Assembly (NCBI RefSeq): GCF_001190745.1
Contig: NZ_CP012196.1
Location: forward strand, 868,001-932,000
From: Campylobacter gracilis
GTDB taxonomy: Bacteria > Campylobacterota > Campylobacteria > Campylobacterales > Campylobacteraceae
DNA length: 64,000 nt
Reading direction: 5' to 3'
Part shown: positions 1 through 8,451 of the stretch, in pieces
Numbering within the stretch: the stretch's first letter is position 1
Layout: every line of letters starts with the position of its first letter
Program-made: the position numbers and the translations under genes
Notes under the pieces: generated by a model
Databases searched by the model: none
Told to the model about the DNA's origin: nothing
Seen by the model: only the letters and a program-made list of their open reading frames with translations

Positions 1-1176
1 GATTTCGGCGAAGTAATACCAGCCCAAAATCGTGGTAAATGCGAAGAAAAACAGGCAGATCGCCACGAAGCCGTAGCCGCCGCTGCGACCCAAAATCTGC
101 GATGCGAAGGCTTCCTGCACCAGCGAGATGCCCGAAAATACCGCCTTGCCGTTTTCGAAGGTGACTACGTCGGTACTGAGTACGACAAAAACGGTGATAT
201 TAAGCACGATGAAGGTATCGACGAAAACGCCCATTATGCCGAGCACGGCTTGATCTACGGGGTGTTTGACGTTCGCTGCGGCGTGTGCGTGCGGCGTCGA
301 GCCCATACCCGCTTCGTTTGAAAAGAGCCCGCGCGCGATGCCGTATCTCATCGCAGTAGCGATCGTAGCGCCCGTAGCGCCGCCCCAAGCAGCCGATGGA
401 TCAAATGCGGCTTTGAATATCAGCGCGATGACGGATGGAATTTTATCGAAATTTGAGCCGATGATGACGAGACCTACCAGCACGTAGCAGATCGCCATTA
501 GTGGCACGACCTTTTCTGCTACGCGTGCGATCGCTTTGACACCGCCGAAAAAGATGACGCAGCAGATGAGCGCCAATGCTGCGCCGCTCACCCACTTCGG
601 GATTCCAAATGCGCTGCTAAAGCCGTCTGAGATGGAGTTTGCCTGCACCATATTACCCATGAAGCCCAAAGCAAAGATGATGGCTAGCGCAAAAAACGCC
701 GCTAAAGGCTTGGCTAGGGGGTTTTTAAGTCCGCGACTGATGTAAAACGCGGGCCCTCCGATCATATGTCCGCTGTCGTCCTTGGTGCGGTAAATTTGCG
801 CGAGGCAGATCTCGGCAAAATTCGTCGCCATGCCTAAAAACGCCGCGCACCACATCCAAAATATCGCGCCCGGCCCGCCCATCACTAACGCAGTGCTGGC
901 GCCTACCAGGTTGCCCGTGCCGACTTGCGCCGCGATCGCCGTGGCGACGGCTTGGAACGAGCTCATGCCGCTTTTACCCGCAGCCTCGCCGTGCAGGGAG
1001 AAGTTGCCGAAAAGCTTGCGCGCACCCATTCTAAATTTAAAAATTTGCACTAAATGCAAGCGTGCCGTAAAATACGCGCCGGTGCCGCAAAGTAGGGCGA
1101 TCAGAAAATACGGACCCCACAAAAAGGAGTTGATCGCGTCAATTGTGGCAGTGAGTTTGTCGAGAAAATTTTGCAT
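1..1176 (-). CDS. Sodium:alanine symporter family protein (AGCS), C-terminus outside window
   Basis: Inner-membrane secondary transporter expected to import alanine or glycine with Na+. The open frame runs 392 codons from the ATG at 1176 to the window edge, so roughly the last 60-90 residues of a typical family member are missing. The translation is strongly hydrophobic and holds the family hallmarks MGGPGAIFWMW near residue 140 and RGLFSNEAGMGSTPHAHA near residue 305. It reads away from the window, and its upstream side faces the 3' end of a methyltransferase pseudogene, so it is probably a single-gene unit here. Family assignment is firm; the substrate is inferred. Confidence 0.93.
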   Translation of the reverse strand, partial: MQNFLDKLTATIDAINSFLWGPYFLIALLCGTGAYFTARLHLVQIFKFRMGARKLFGNFSLHGEAAGKSGMSSFQAVATAIAAQVGTGNLVGASTALVMGGPGAIFWMWCAAFLGMATNFAEICLAQIYRTKDDSGHMIGGPAFYISRGLKNPLAKPLAAFFALAIIFALGFMGNMVQANSISDGFSSAFGIPKWVSGAALALICCVIFFGGVKAIARVAEKVVPLMAICYVLVGLVIIGSNFDKIPSVIALIFKAAFDPSAAWGGATGATIATAMRYGIARGLFSNEAGMGSTPHAHAAANVKHPVDQAVLGIMGVFVDTFIVLNITVFVVLSTDVVTFENGKAVFSGISLVQEAFASQILGRSGGYGFVAICLFFFAFTTILGWYYFAEI

Positions 1177-1402
1177 GATCTTTTCCGTGAATTTAAGATG
1201 CGAAAATATATTTTAAAAACTCTTAAATTCCTATAAATCGAGAGAAATTTAAGCGAAATTTTAAAGCGTTTTTATAATTTTACTCAGCATTAAGCAAAGC
1301 GGTATGTGCCGTTTGCTCTGCATGCCAGCTTGCCAGATAAGCAGCTTAGAATTCCCGCCTTAGCTGTCGAAATTTGCAAAGCAATCAACTGAAATTTTAG
1401 GC

Positions 1403-2233
1403 CTATTCATCACCGCCGATTTTGAAAACGAACATCTTGCATGCGTTGCAAAAGGCGGGTATCAGACTAAAGAGGCGCGCTTTAAGGCTCCAGTGCTCGC
1501 GATACATTTTCATCATCGCGGCTTCTTTTATAAAGCGGATACGCTCAGGCTCCCAGCTCTGCACCTCTGCGCCGCCACTGATACCCATTTTAAAGGGCGC
1601 GTTTTGCATATGTCGCATCGCATCGTGGCGCTTGGAGTCGAATTTTCTTATCGAAAACTCGCTCATAAAATCACTCAGCACGTAGCCGCTAAATTTTTGC
1701 GAAAGCGCGATAAAAAATTTCTTAAATTCCTCCTTTTCAAAATACATACTCACGCCCTCTAAGATGAAGATGTAGCCCATGCTGCCGTGCTTTGCGACTA
1801 GCTCGTCCATCCACGAGGGATCTAGCATCGAGTAGGACAGGCTGAAGTTATTCTTTGCTTTGGGCAACAGCTCGTCGCGCACGGAGATGACGTCGGGCAG
1901 GTCGAGGTCGTAAAATAGGGCGTTTGGTAGGGCCTTTTGCAATCTAAGCGGGCGAGTGTCGAGTCCCGCACCGAGCTACACGATGATAGGGCGATCAAGC
2001 TCTGCTGCGAGCCGCAGCGTCTCGTCGTCAAAAAATTTCGCGCGTATCACGGTACCAGTTTTGCTAAGGCGCGCGTCGTCGAATTTCGCAAAATCATAAT
2101 CGATCTGCTCTACGACGGCGCTTGAAAAGGGATCGTTTAGGATCGGACCCCTGTCTTTGAAATCCAAATGGCGCATATAGACATTGATTAGCAGCGTCTC
2201 GGAGACGTTATTTTTAAAATTTAACTTTTGCAT
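1403..2233 (-). pseudogene. Class I SAM methyltransferase of the leucine carboxyl methyltransferase-like family, interrupted by in-frame TAG
   Basis: Two open stretches in the same frame are separated only by a TAG at 1976-1978 (codon 86 counting from the ATG at 2233). The part before TAG ends ELDRPIIV and the part after resumes LGAGLDTRPLRLQKA. Together they form the uninterrupted SAM-binding motif I of the bacterial LCM/PPM1-like methyltransferases (class I fold). Downstream residues such as FILEGVSMYFEKEEF are also typical of the family, and the C-terminus looks intact, so the TAG is the only visible lesion. The ATG at 2233 has AAAGG about six bases upstream. The gene is either a recent nonsense mutant, a sequencing error, or read through. 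Confidence 0.85.
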
Positions 2234-2585
2234 AAAGTGCCTTTCTTGCAGTATCGTTGCGAGCAAAATACTGCTTATTTTTAATATGCATTATTATATC
2301 CTTGCTAAATAAAATTTCAATAAAATGATATGAATTTTTATTTAGAGACAGAATTTTAAATTCGTACCGCGGGTTTTGGCCATAATATTGTCGCGTAAAG
2401 CTCATAAATTTTTGAAATTTTACGCTATGCAAAGCGCGGGTAAAATTTAGAATTTTAAAAGCTATAAAATTTATTAGCTCCGGCGACCTAGATGCGCAAT
2501 CATAGTGCGAATGGTAAATTTCATCCGTGCAGCTTTATCTTTGTCTAAATATTTCATTGTATAATTCTTAGCTTTTGGAGGTTAT
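2234..2585. other. Divergent spacer between methyltransferase pseudogene and CRP/FNR gene
   Basis: No credible gene. The stretch is AT-rich with several AAATTT words and holds the promoter of the CRP/FNR-type gene at its right end. Confidence 0.6.
2560..2565 (+). promoter_or_regulatory. Candidate -10 box (TATAAT) for the CRP/FNR-type gene
   Basis: Perfect TATAAT 20 bases before the ATG at 2586, preceded by T-rich sequence as in Campylobacter vegetative promoters. A GGAGG ribosome site lies at 2577-2581, so the leader would be very short. Confidence 0.55.
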
Positions 2586-3224
2586 ATGGAAAAATCGCGG
2601 CTGGGACTACTGCAAACCGAGGCTATCGCCACGCTTAGCGACGAGGAGCTTGCAATGTTCGAGCACCAAGTCATCAAAAAAGGCTATGTTTTTTATAGCG
2701 AAGCGCCTAAAGTTTTTATTTTTAAAAGCGGGCAGGCGAAGCTTTCGTTTTTTGAAGACGGCGAAGAATTCATCATCAACTACCTAAACAAGGACAATAT
2801 TACCATTCTTAATGAAATTTGCGCGCTTGAGTTTTTAGAGGATAGCGAGATTTACACGATCGATGCGAGCGGACTAGGGGAGATCTTGGCAAATCGCAGC
2901 TTTTGCGAGGCATATATAAAAATTTTAACAGAGATAATTCTGCTGCAGCGCAAAATCACGCGCTCTATACTTTTTGAAAATGCAAAAGGGCGCATCGCGA
3001 GCTTTTTGATCGAGCTTGCAAACGAGCAGAATTTTCATCAAAATGGCTACAAATATGTCTTTTTGCCCTTTTCGCTAAAGGTGCTTTCATCCTTTGTAGG
3101 GCTCAAGCGTCAAAGTGCGAGTACCGCGTTTAACGAGCTTGTAAAAGATAACGTAATTCAAAAAATTAGCCAGCACGAGTTTTTGATCCTGGACTACGAC
3201 AGGTTGCTTAGCTACTGTGTTTAG
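2586..3224 (+). CDS. CRP/FNR-family transcriptional regulator
   Basis: Predicted DNA-binding regulator of 212 residues. Residues 1-130 fit the cyclic-nucleotide-binding-like beta-roll (VFIFKSGQAKLSFFEDGEEF), followed by the long dimer helix and a C-terminal winged helix (LSSFVGLKRQSASTAFNELV around residues 165-190). The N-terminus lacks the cluster of four cysteines that binds Fe-S in FNR, so the effector is unknown. ATG at 2586 follows GGAGG by four bases. It stands alone, but it is the only regulator near the hydrogenase operon, whose end lies 474 bp away, so a role in controlling hyf/fdhF is possible but only inferred from position. Confidence 0.88.
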   Translation: MEKSRLGLLQTEAIATLSDEELAMFEHQVIKKGYVFYSEAPKVFIFKSGQAKLSFFEDGEEFIINYLNKDNITILNEICALEFLEDSEIYTIDASGLGEILANRSFCEAYIKILTEIILLQRKITRSILFENAKGRIASFLIELANEQNFHQNGYKYVFLPFSLKVLSSFVGLKRQSASTAFNELVKDNVIQKISQHEFLILDYDRLLSYCV

Positions 3225-3636
3225 GCGCGGACTAGAGTTTTGAGAGCATTGTGCGGCTTACGTTACGGCTTAAGCGCGAAATTTTGTCTAAAGTTACGGC
3301 GTAGAATTTTACCTAGATTTACAGCGTAAAATTTTTATCAAGAGCTTGGTTTTGGAATTTCATCCCGAATTTCGCTTAGGATTTCGTCTAAAATTTTAAC
3401 TTATATAAAATTTGGGTTTGTGACCTCGTTTAAAATTCTGTTTTGAATTTACTTAAAATTTTAACACGTAATTCGCTTTTTGATTTTATCCTCTATCCTA
3501 AAACGCGAAGCTTTGGAATTTTAAATTTAGCGGCAATATGAAATTTAAAATTTTAAATCGAGCTGGAATTTTATGTGTTGCAATGGAATTTAAAATTTTG
3601 GATCGAACGAAATTTTACGCATCAAAATTTAAGAAA
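3225..3636. other. Non-coding AT-rich spacer, AAATTT words
   Basis: Between the CRP/FNR gene and the end of the hyf-focA operon. It consists of imperfectly repeated phrases around AAATTT/AAAATTTT separated by GC-richer words. I see no gene or RNA in it. Confidence 0.55.
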
Positions 3637-3663
3637 CTAAAAATGCGCGGCAAAGTGCCGCGC
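3637..3663 (-). terminator. Rho-independent terminator of the hyf-focA operon
   Basis: Seven-base perfect stem GCGCGGC/GCCGCGC (3645-3663) with a five-base loop. On the minus strand it is followed by ATTTTTAG. It sits 36 bp past the focA stop codon. Confidence 0.75.
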
Positions 3664-3698
3664 CGTATTTTGATTATATCGTGCTGAAGCGCGGTAGA

Positions 3699-4562
3699 TT
3701 AGTCTTTCTTTTTCATATCGTATTTATTTACCATAAATCCGACCAAGCCTACGAAAAATAGACCACCGCAGATGTTACCTAGCGTAACCGGGATCATATT
3801 TTTAACGATGAAGTTTCCCCAGTTTATTGAATCTATTTGAGCCGCCGTTACGCCGTGAAGCGAGCTTGCAAGAGCATTTACATCGCCACCCGCAGCCGCA
3901 AGATAGTGGCCTTTAGCGATGATGCCTTCAGTTAGGATAAACATATTTGCCACGCAGTGTTCCATCGAGCAAGCTACGAATGCGCCGATCATCCACATAA
4001 TTGCAAAGAATTTACCCGATAGATTGCTCTCGCTGGTCGCAGTCCAGATAGACATACATACAAACACGTTACAAAAAATTCCGCGGATGAATAGCTCATG
4101 AAAAGGTGCGTTTATTTTGCCTGCTGCTGCAGGAATGAAGTGCTGCAAGATGTAGCCATCATATTTAAGCGGAAGTCCTGAGTAATAATACATATACGCG
4201 ATTAACGCGCCACCTACAAAGTTAAAGCACCAAACGATAGCCCAATAGCCGATAGTTTTACCTAGCGGTAATTTGCCATCGGCGGCAGGTACGCCCGTTA
4301 AAACCGAGCTAGTAAATAGATGCCCACCGTAAAAAACCACCATCATCAGACCGCAGCTAAAGGTAATACCGCCGATGAAATTCGATAAGCCAATAGATTG
4401 CTTTTCAGCCATCCCGACGGTCGAGTGAGCCCAGAAAATATCGCCCATAGCGATTGCAGCGCCCGCCATTATAGCTAGAAAAATTATGCTAATTAGCGGG
4501 GTATGCGCCTTGTGTTGCATCGAACTAGACACCGCTTGCGCGGTTTCTGCAGGATTTAACAT
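3699..4562 (-). CDS. focA: Formate/nitrite transporter family formate channel FocA
   Basis: Inner-membrane pentameric FNT-family channel for formate, supplying or exporting the substrate of formate hydrogenlyase. It has 287 residues (E. coli FocA 285), is strongly hydrophobic with six apparent membrane segments, and holds the FNT signature SMEHCVANMF with the gating histidine at residue 202. The start ATG directly abuts the hycI stop (TAAATG), and a terminator follows, so it is the last gene of the hyf operon. Formate rather than nitrite is inferred from the operon context. Confidence 0.93.
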   Translation of the reverse strand: MLNPAETAQAVSSSMQHKAHTPLISIIFLAIMAGAAIAMGDIFWAHSTVGMAEKQSIGLSNFIGGITFSCGLMMVVFYGGHLFTSSVLTGVPAADGKLPLGKTIGYWAIVWCFNFVGGALIAYMYYYSGLPLKYDGYILQHFIPAAAGKINAPFHELFIRGIFCNVFVCMSIWTATSESNLSGKFFAIMWMIGAFVACSMEHCVANMFILTEGIIAKGHYLAAAGGDVNALASSLHGVTAAQIDSINWGNFIVKNMIPVTLGNICGGLFFVGLVGFMVNKYDMKKKD

Positions 4563-5015
4563 TTACTCCTCCTCATTTAAATTTGAATCAATTTCTAAGA
4601 TACGCTCATAAGCTTTTTGCGCACTTTTTTTTGCGCTCTCGCTTAGCCCTTCTTTAAAATCAAGGACGTTATCGAGCAGCACACTTATGCCCAAAAACAA
4701 TGTTTTTGGGCAAATTTTGCGCAGATAGCTTAGAAGCACCGGCGTAGGTAGGTTATGCGTCGAGTAGATATAGTCGCGATCGTTGCTAAGATCAAAGAAT
4801 TCTATCTTATCCTCATCAAAGCCGCTCATCGCATCTACTACGATCAGAATTTCAGGGGCGAATTCCCTAAGGGCCGCAAATTCGTTTTCGGGCACATCCT
4901 GCCCATAAAAAACGTGCCAGTCTTTTAAGTTCGCCTCGACTATTCGCCCCGTTTCATTGCCCACGTCGTCGTCGCCGCGAAGGGGATTGCCGATACAAAG
5001 CAACGCCTTTCGCAT
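4563..5015 (-). CDS. hycI: Hydrogenase maturation protease HycI-like
   Basis: Endopeptidase that removes the C-terminal peptide of the hydrogenase large subunit once nickel is inserted. The N-terminus reads LLCIGNPLRGDDDVG, the family motif GNxLxGDDGxG with the nickel-sensing aspartate, and VDAMSGF follows further in. About 150 residues, as in E. coli HycI. The ATG at 5015 overlaps the preceding stop (TGATG) and has AAAGGA seven bases upstream; a TTG three bases earlier is less likely. Its substrate is surely the HyfG product six genes' worth upstream, which still carries the cleavable tail. Confidence 0.9.
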   Translation of the reverse strand: MRKALLCIGNPLRGDDDVGNETGRIVEANLKDWHVFYGQDVPENEFAALREFAPEILIVVDAMSGFDEDKIEFFDLSNDRDYIYSTHNLPTPVLLSYLRKICPKTLFLGISVLLDNVLDFKEGLSESAKKSAQKAYERILEIDSNLNEEE

Positions 5016-5359
5016 CAAAAATCCTTTCTTAGCACGAAGTATCCTTCGCGCATATTTTTTAGCAGATCTTTAAGCTCACATTCGCAAAGCTGAGGGATTA
5101 GCTTGGCTGCGTGCTCGGCAAAAATTTCAATCTCGAAATACTTGCTTAGGTTACCGATCTTAAATTTAACGTAGTCGCCCGAATTCTCGATGATGCGTTT
5201 AAATTCTTCATCGTCTATCTCAAGCACCTTTTCGCTAAAATCGATCGTACCTACGCCGTGACCGACGCAGGTGGAAAAAACCTTGATATCCTTTAGCTCT
5301 TTGGGTAAATTTTCGTTTTCGTCCATATGCCGCTTTGTAAGCTTAAAAACCTCAATCAT
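5015..5359 (-). CDS. Formate hydrogenlyase maturation protein, HycH/HyfJ-like
   Basis: Small cytoplasmic protein of 114 residues, similar to E. coli HycH (136 residues), which helps in maturation of the formate hydrogenlyase large subunit. The conserved block STCVGHGVGTIDF matches the HycH phrase around GHHLGVID, and a KYFEIEIFAEHAAKLIP segment follows. No enzymatic motif is visible. Its start overlaps the hyfI stop (ATGA), and its stop overlaps hycI, so it is translationally coupled on both sides. The assignment rests on this block plus position between hyfI and hycI. Confidence 0.82.
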   Translation of the reverse strand: MIEVFKLTKRHMDENENLPKELKDIKVFSTCVGHGVGTIDFSEKVLEIDDEEFKRIIENSGDYVKFKIGNLSKYFEIEIFAEHAAKLIPQLCECELKDLLKNMREGYFVLRKDF

Positions 5360-6180
5360 CGTTTACTCCAGACCTCTTTTTGCGGATCGATTTTAAATTC
5401 CTCCGTAGCGCGGGCGTATTTTAGATATACGTCATTGTGCAATAGTGCCATACACTCCGCGTATCTAGGATCTTCTTCGGTGTGGATAGCGTTAAGTAGA
5501 GCCTCACGAGAAGCTTTTGGATCGTGAACGTCAGATGAGGTTTTGATCGCATCCATATATTTTGCAAATAAAACTCTTCCGAAAATATAGCTCATCAGCC
5601 TTTTTGCCTCGGCTTGCAAGTCGCGCTCGAATAAAATATCGCCGATGACGGATCTCTCAACCGGTGGCGGAAGAGTGCTATCTTGCTCGTAGCTCTTCTT
5701 TTGAAGCTTTTGATCAATAATGCCAAGTGCCATGCCAAGACCATAGATGATGCTAGCAGGATGCGGAGGGCAGCCGGGGATATAAACATCTACCGGTACA
5801 ATCTTATCGATGCCGCTCCATACGCTATATGCGTCGTGAAAAATTCCGCCAGTACTTCCGCAGGCTCTCAGAGCTACTACAATCTTTGGATCGGGCGCAG
5901 CCTCATAAGCGCGAAGCAGTGGATAATACATTTGGCGAGTAACCGGACCGGTGCAGACTAAGATATCTGCGTGACGAGGGTTGGCTACGAGTTTAAAACC
6001 AAAGCGCTCCGGATCCCACATCGGCGTGATAGAAGCAAAAATTTCGATTTCACAGCCGTTGCAACTTCCGCAATCGATACGATAAACGCTGAAGCTTCGT
6101 TTGATATTTTTCAAAAGCTCCAATTTTGCGGTTAGATCGTTTGCGTTTTTAATATTTTCGGGGACTTGATACAAACTCAT
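5356..6180 (-). CDS. hyfI: Hydrogenase-4 / FHL small subunit HyfI (NuoB-like)
   Basis: Electron-transferring small subunit of the membrane-bound [NiFe] hydrogenase. It binds the proximal 4Fe-4S cluster through CGSCNGC near residue 38, the cysteine of RACGSTGG near residue 105, and PGCPPHP near residue 135. The phrase LVCTGPVTRQMYYPLL is typical of the NuoB/HycG/HyfI family. At 274 residues it is slightly longer than E. coli HyfI because of an extended C-terminus. Overlaps hyfH upstream by four bases and the hycH-like gene downstream by four. Confidence 0.94.
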   Translation of the reverse strand: MSLYQVPENIKNANDLTAKLELLKNIKRSFSVYRIDCGSCNGCEIEIFASITPMWDPERFGFKLVANPRHADILVCTGPVTRQMYYPLLRAYEAAPDPKIVVALRACGSTGGIFHDAYSVWSGIDKIVPVDVYIPGCPPHPASIIYGLGMALGIIDQKLQKKSYEQDSTLPPPVERSVIGDILFERDLQAEAKRLMSYIFGRVLFAKYMDAIKTSSDVHDPKASREALLNAIHTEEDPRYAECMALLHNDVYLKYARATEEFKIDPQKEVWSKR

Positions 6181-6716
6181 TTTATTGCCTCCTCTAAGCC
6201 TTTAGTCATTCTCTCAACCGCTTGAGCTTTTTTGCATTCAGGACAGATATAGAGATATTTTTTAGCTTCTTCTAATCTGCCTGGGAGCAAATTTGCCGTA
6301 CTTAGCTTTTCTAGCGTGTAGTTGATGAGCCTTTTTGGGGTCATCGGCTTGCCGCAGCAGCTGCATTTCTCCATCTCGAGCTCGCCGTGTTGGATAAGCG
6401 CGCTTTTGTCAAATTTTACCGCTAGCTCAAAGCTATTGCCTAGCCTTACCGCTCCTGTAGGGCATACCTCGTCGCAGCGACCACAAAATATGCAACGCCC
6501 GCAATCAAATTCCCAAATTAGTTTAGTTTGGGCTTCGTTCATCTTAAGCTCAATCGCATTGGATGGGCAGGCGATACCGCATGCAGCACAGCCTATGCAA
6601 AGCTCGTAGGTGTATTCAGGTTGCCCGCGAAAATTCTCGGGCACGATGTATGGCTCAAACGGATAAGCATAGGTCGCCTTACCATATTTTTCGGTAATGT
6701 CGAATAATTTCATCAT
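6177..6716 (-). CDS. hyfH: Hydrogenase-4 / FHL ferredoxin-like subunit HyfH (NuoI-like)
   Basis: Polyferredoxin subunit that wires the hydrogenase to its electron donor. Two 4Fe-4S motifs are plain: CIGCAACGIACP near residue 41 and CIFCGRCDEVCP near residue 75. A further cysteine set near the C-terminus (CSCCGKP and CPECKK) resembles a zinc or rubredoxin-like knuckle, as also seen in HycF/HyfH. 179 residues, the same size as E. coli HycF. The start overlaps the hyfG stop (ATGATG leaves two possible starts three bases apart). Confidence 0.94.
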   Translation of the reverse strand: MMKLFDITEKYGKATYAYPFEPYIVPENFRGQPEYTYELCIGCAACGIACPSNAIELKMNEAQTKLIWEFDCGRCIFCGRCDEVCPTGAVRLGNSFELAVKFDKSALIQHGELEMEKCSCCGKPMTPKRLINYTLEKLSTANLLPGRLEEAKKYLYICPECKKAQAVERMTKGLEEAIK

Positions 6717-8449
6717 CTTAAATCCTTTTTGCTAACCTTGCCGTCTTGGCAAAATTTCTTAAGGTCTTTTTCGGTTAGAATTTTACTCTTTCCGCTATTA
6801 ATATCGACTAAAGTTACGCGCTCGGTGCATGAGTAGCACGGATCCATCGAGCATACGATTAGCGCCGCATCGGAGATGTTATTTCCACGGAATTGAAATC
6901 GCAAGCTCGGCCAGTTATTATACGTAGCGGCGCGACATCTCCAGCGGTAAACCTTCTGAGCGTTGCCTTGCATGATCCAGTGGACATTTTCGCCGCGCGG
7001 TGCTTCGTCGTGACCTAAAGCGTAGTTTTCCGGTCTGATCATAGTCTGTGGATCGATCATTATCGGAGTTTGCGGCATTTGATGCAAGCACTGCCTGATG
7101 ATGTGGATCGATTGTTTAAGCTCTTTATATCTTACGACTTCACGGCTGAATACATCGCCACCGTGCTCTACGGCTACTTCGAATTCTATCTTGTTGAAGA
7201 AATCATAAGGGTGATCGTAGCGGTTATCGCGTTTAAAACCGGAAGCTCTCATATTTGGACCTACCGGGCTAAAATCACGCGCCACTTTGCGATCTAATAC
7301 GCCCACACCTTTCCAGCGACCGATTTGGCGTTTATCCTCCATAACGGCGTCCCAAATTTCAGAAATTTGAACATCGAGCTTGTTGATGATCTCGATGCTC
7401 TTGCGAATTTCATTATCGGTCATATCGCGGCGAAGTCCACCCATAATGACGTTGCCATAAGTCTTGCGGCCGCCGGTTACGAGCTGAGCTAGCTCCATGG
7501 AGTATTCGCGCACCCTAAAGATATGCATAAAGGCGTTGTAGTTACCTGTTACCTCGCAGGCTAGACCGATATTTAAAAGATGGCTGTGAAGGCGCTCGAT
7601 CTCAAGACAGATGACGCGGATGGCTTGCGCACGAAGTGGAATTTCAAGCTTGATGGCTTTCTCTGCTGCTTCAATACACGCAATCGCGTGAGCGTAGCCG
7701 CAAATTCCGCAGACGCGCTCTGCTAAATAGCCCATCTGATCGTAATTCATTCGGTTTTCAGCTAGCTTCTCCATACCGCGGTGTTGATAAAATAAGCGGT
7801 AGTCCGCATCGATAATCTCATCGCCGTCGCAAAATAGTCTAAAGTGTCCCGGCTCATCGCTCGTTACGTGAAGAGGTCCAAGTGGAACATCTACTACGCC
7901 ATCGCCGCTAGGAAATAAAAACTCTGCATTAGGCTCGTCTTTATGATCTACAGGATCGGGCCTATAGCGGTAGTCCATCGCGTCTTTGCGAAGCGGATGA
8001 AGTCCATCCGGCCAATCGTCGCTTAACACCAAACGGCGTTTATCAGGCAAGCCCTCAGCGATTAAACCAAACATATCGAAGGCTTCTCTTTCGTACCATA
8101 CGCAAGCAGGCACTAAAGGAGTAACCGACGGGAACGTAGGATCCGATCCGGGAATTAGCGTTCTAACGGTGATGAAGCATTTATCCTCTGCGGCGAAATC
8201 CTCCGCTTCGGTCATCTTACCACCTTCCATAGATATTGCATAGTAAAGCGCGAAATTTCCGTTTAGCTCGCGCTCATCGTTAGGGATCATCGTGCTGATA
8301 AAACCGCCGATGTCATAATATAGGGTCTTAACCGCAAGCGGCAGATCATTTCTATCCACTAAAACGGTGATTTGATCCTCGGCTTGGCGGGTAACTTCTA
8401 AGACCTTAACTTTGGTCTTTAAAATTTCTATAAATTTATCGCCTCTCAT
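6713..8449 (-). CDS. hyfG: Hydrogenase-4 / FHL catalytic large subunit HyfG (NuoC-NuoD fusion type)
   Basis: Catalytic [NiFe] subunit expected to reduce protons to H2. The first ~170 residues are the NuoC-like (30 kDa) domain, the rest the NuoD-like large subunit. Nickel ligands are the pairs CGIC at residues 247-250 and DPCYSC at 536-541. After DPCYSCTER there are 34 more residues, the cleavable tail removed by HycI in the E. coli homologue HycE. 578 residues, close to HycE (569). All four metal cysteines are present, so the enzyme should be active. Starts three bases after the hyfF stop. Confidence 0.95.
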   Translation of the reverse strand: MRGDKFIEILKTKVKVLEVTRQAEDQITVLVDRNDLPLAVKTLYYDIGGFISTMIPNDERELNGNFALYYAISMEGGKMTEAEDFAAEDKCFITVRTLIPGSDPTFPSVTPLVPACVWYEREAFDMFGLIAEGLPDKRRLVLSDDWPDGLHPLRKDAMDYRYRPDPVDHKDEPNAEFLFPSGDGVVDVPLGPLHVTSDEPGHFRLFCDGDEIIDADYRLFYQHRGMEKLAENRMNYDQMGYLAERVCGICGYAHAIACIEAAEKAIKLEIPLRAQAIRVICLEIERLHSHLLNIGLACEVTGNYNAFMHIFRVREYSMELAQLVTGGRKTYGNVIMGGLRRDMTDNEIRKSIEIINKLDVQISEIWDAVMEDKRQIGRWKGVGVLDRKVARDFSPVGPNMRASGFKRDNRYDHPYDFFNKIEFEVAVEHGGDVFSREVVRYKELKQSIHIIRQCLHQMPQTPIMIDPQTMIRPENYALGHDEAPRGENVHWIMQGNAQKVYRWRCRAATYNNWPSLRFQFRGNNISDAALIVCSMDPCYSCTERVTLVDINSGKSKILTEKDLKKFCQDGKVSKKDLR

Positions 8450-8451
8450 TT

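Noticed and set aside
2586-3224. FNR proper
   Set aside because: The cysteine set that binds the oxygen-sensing Fe-S cluster is missing from the N-terminus, so only the broader CRP/FNR family can be claimed.
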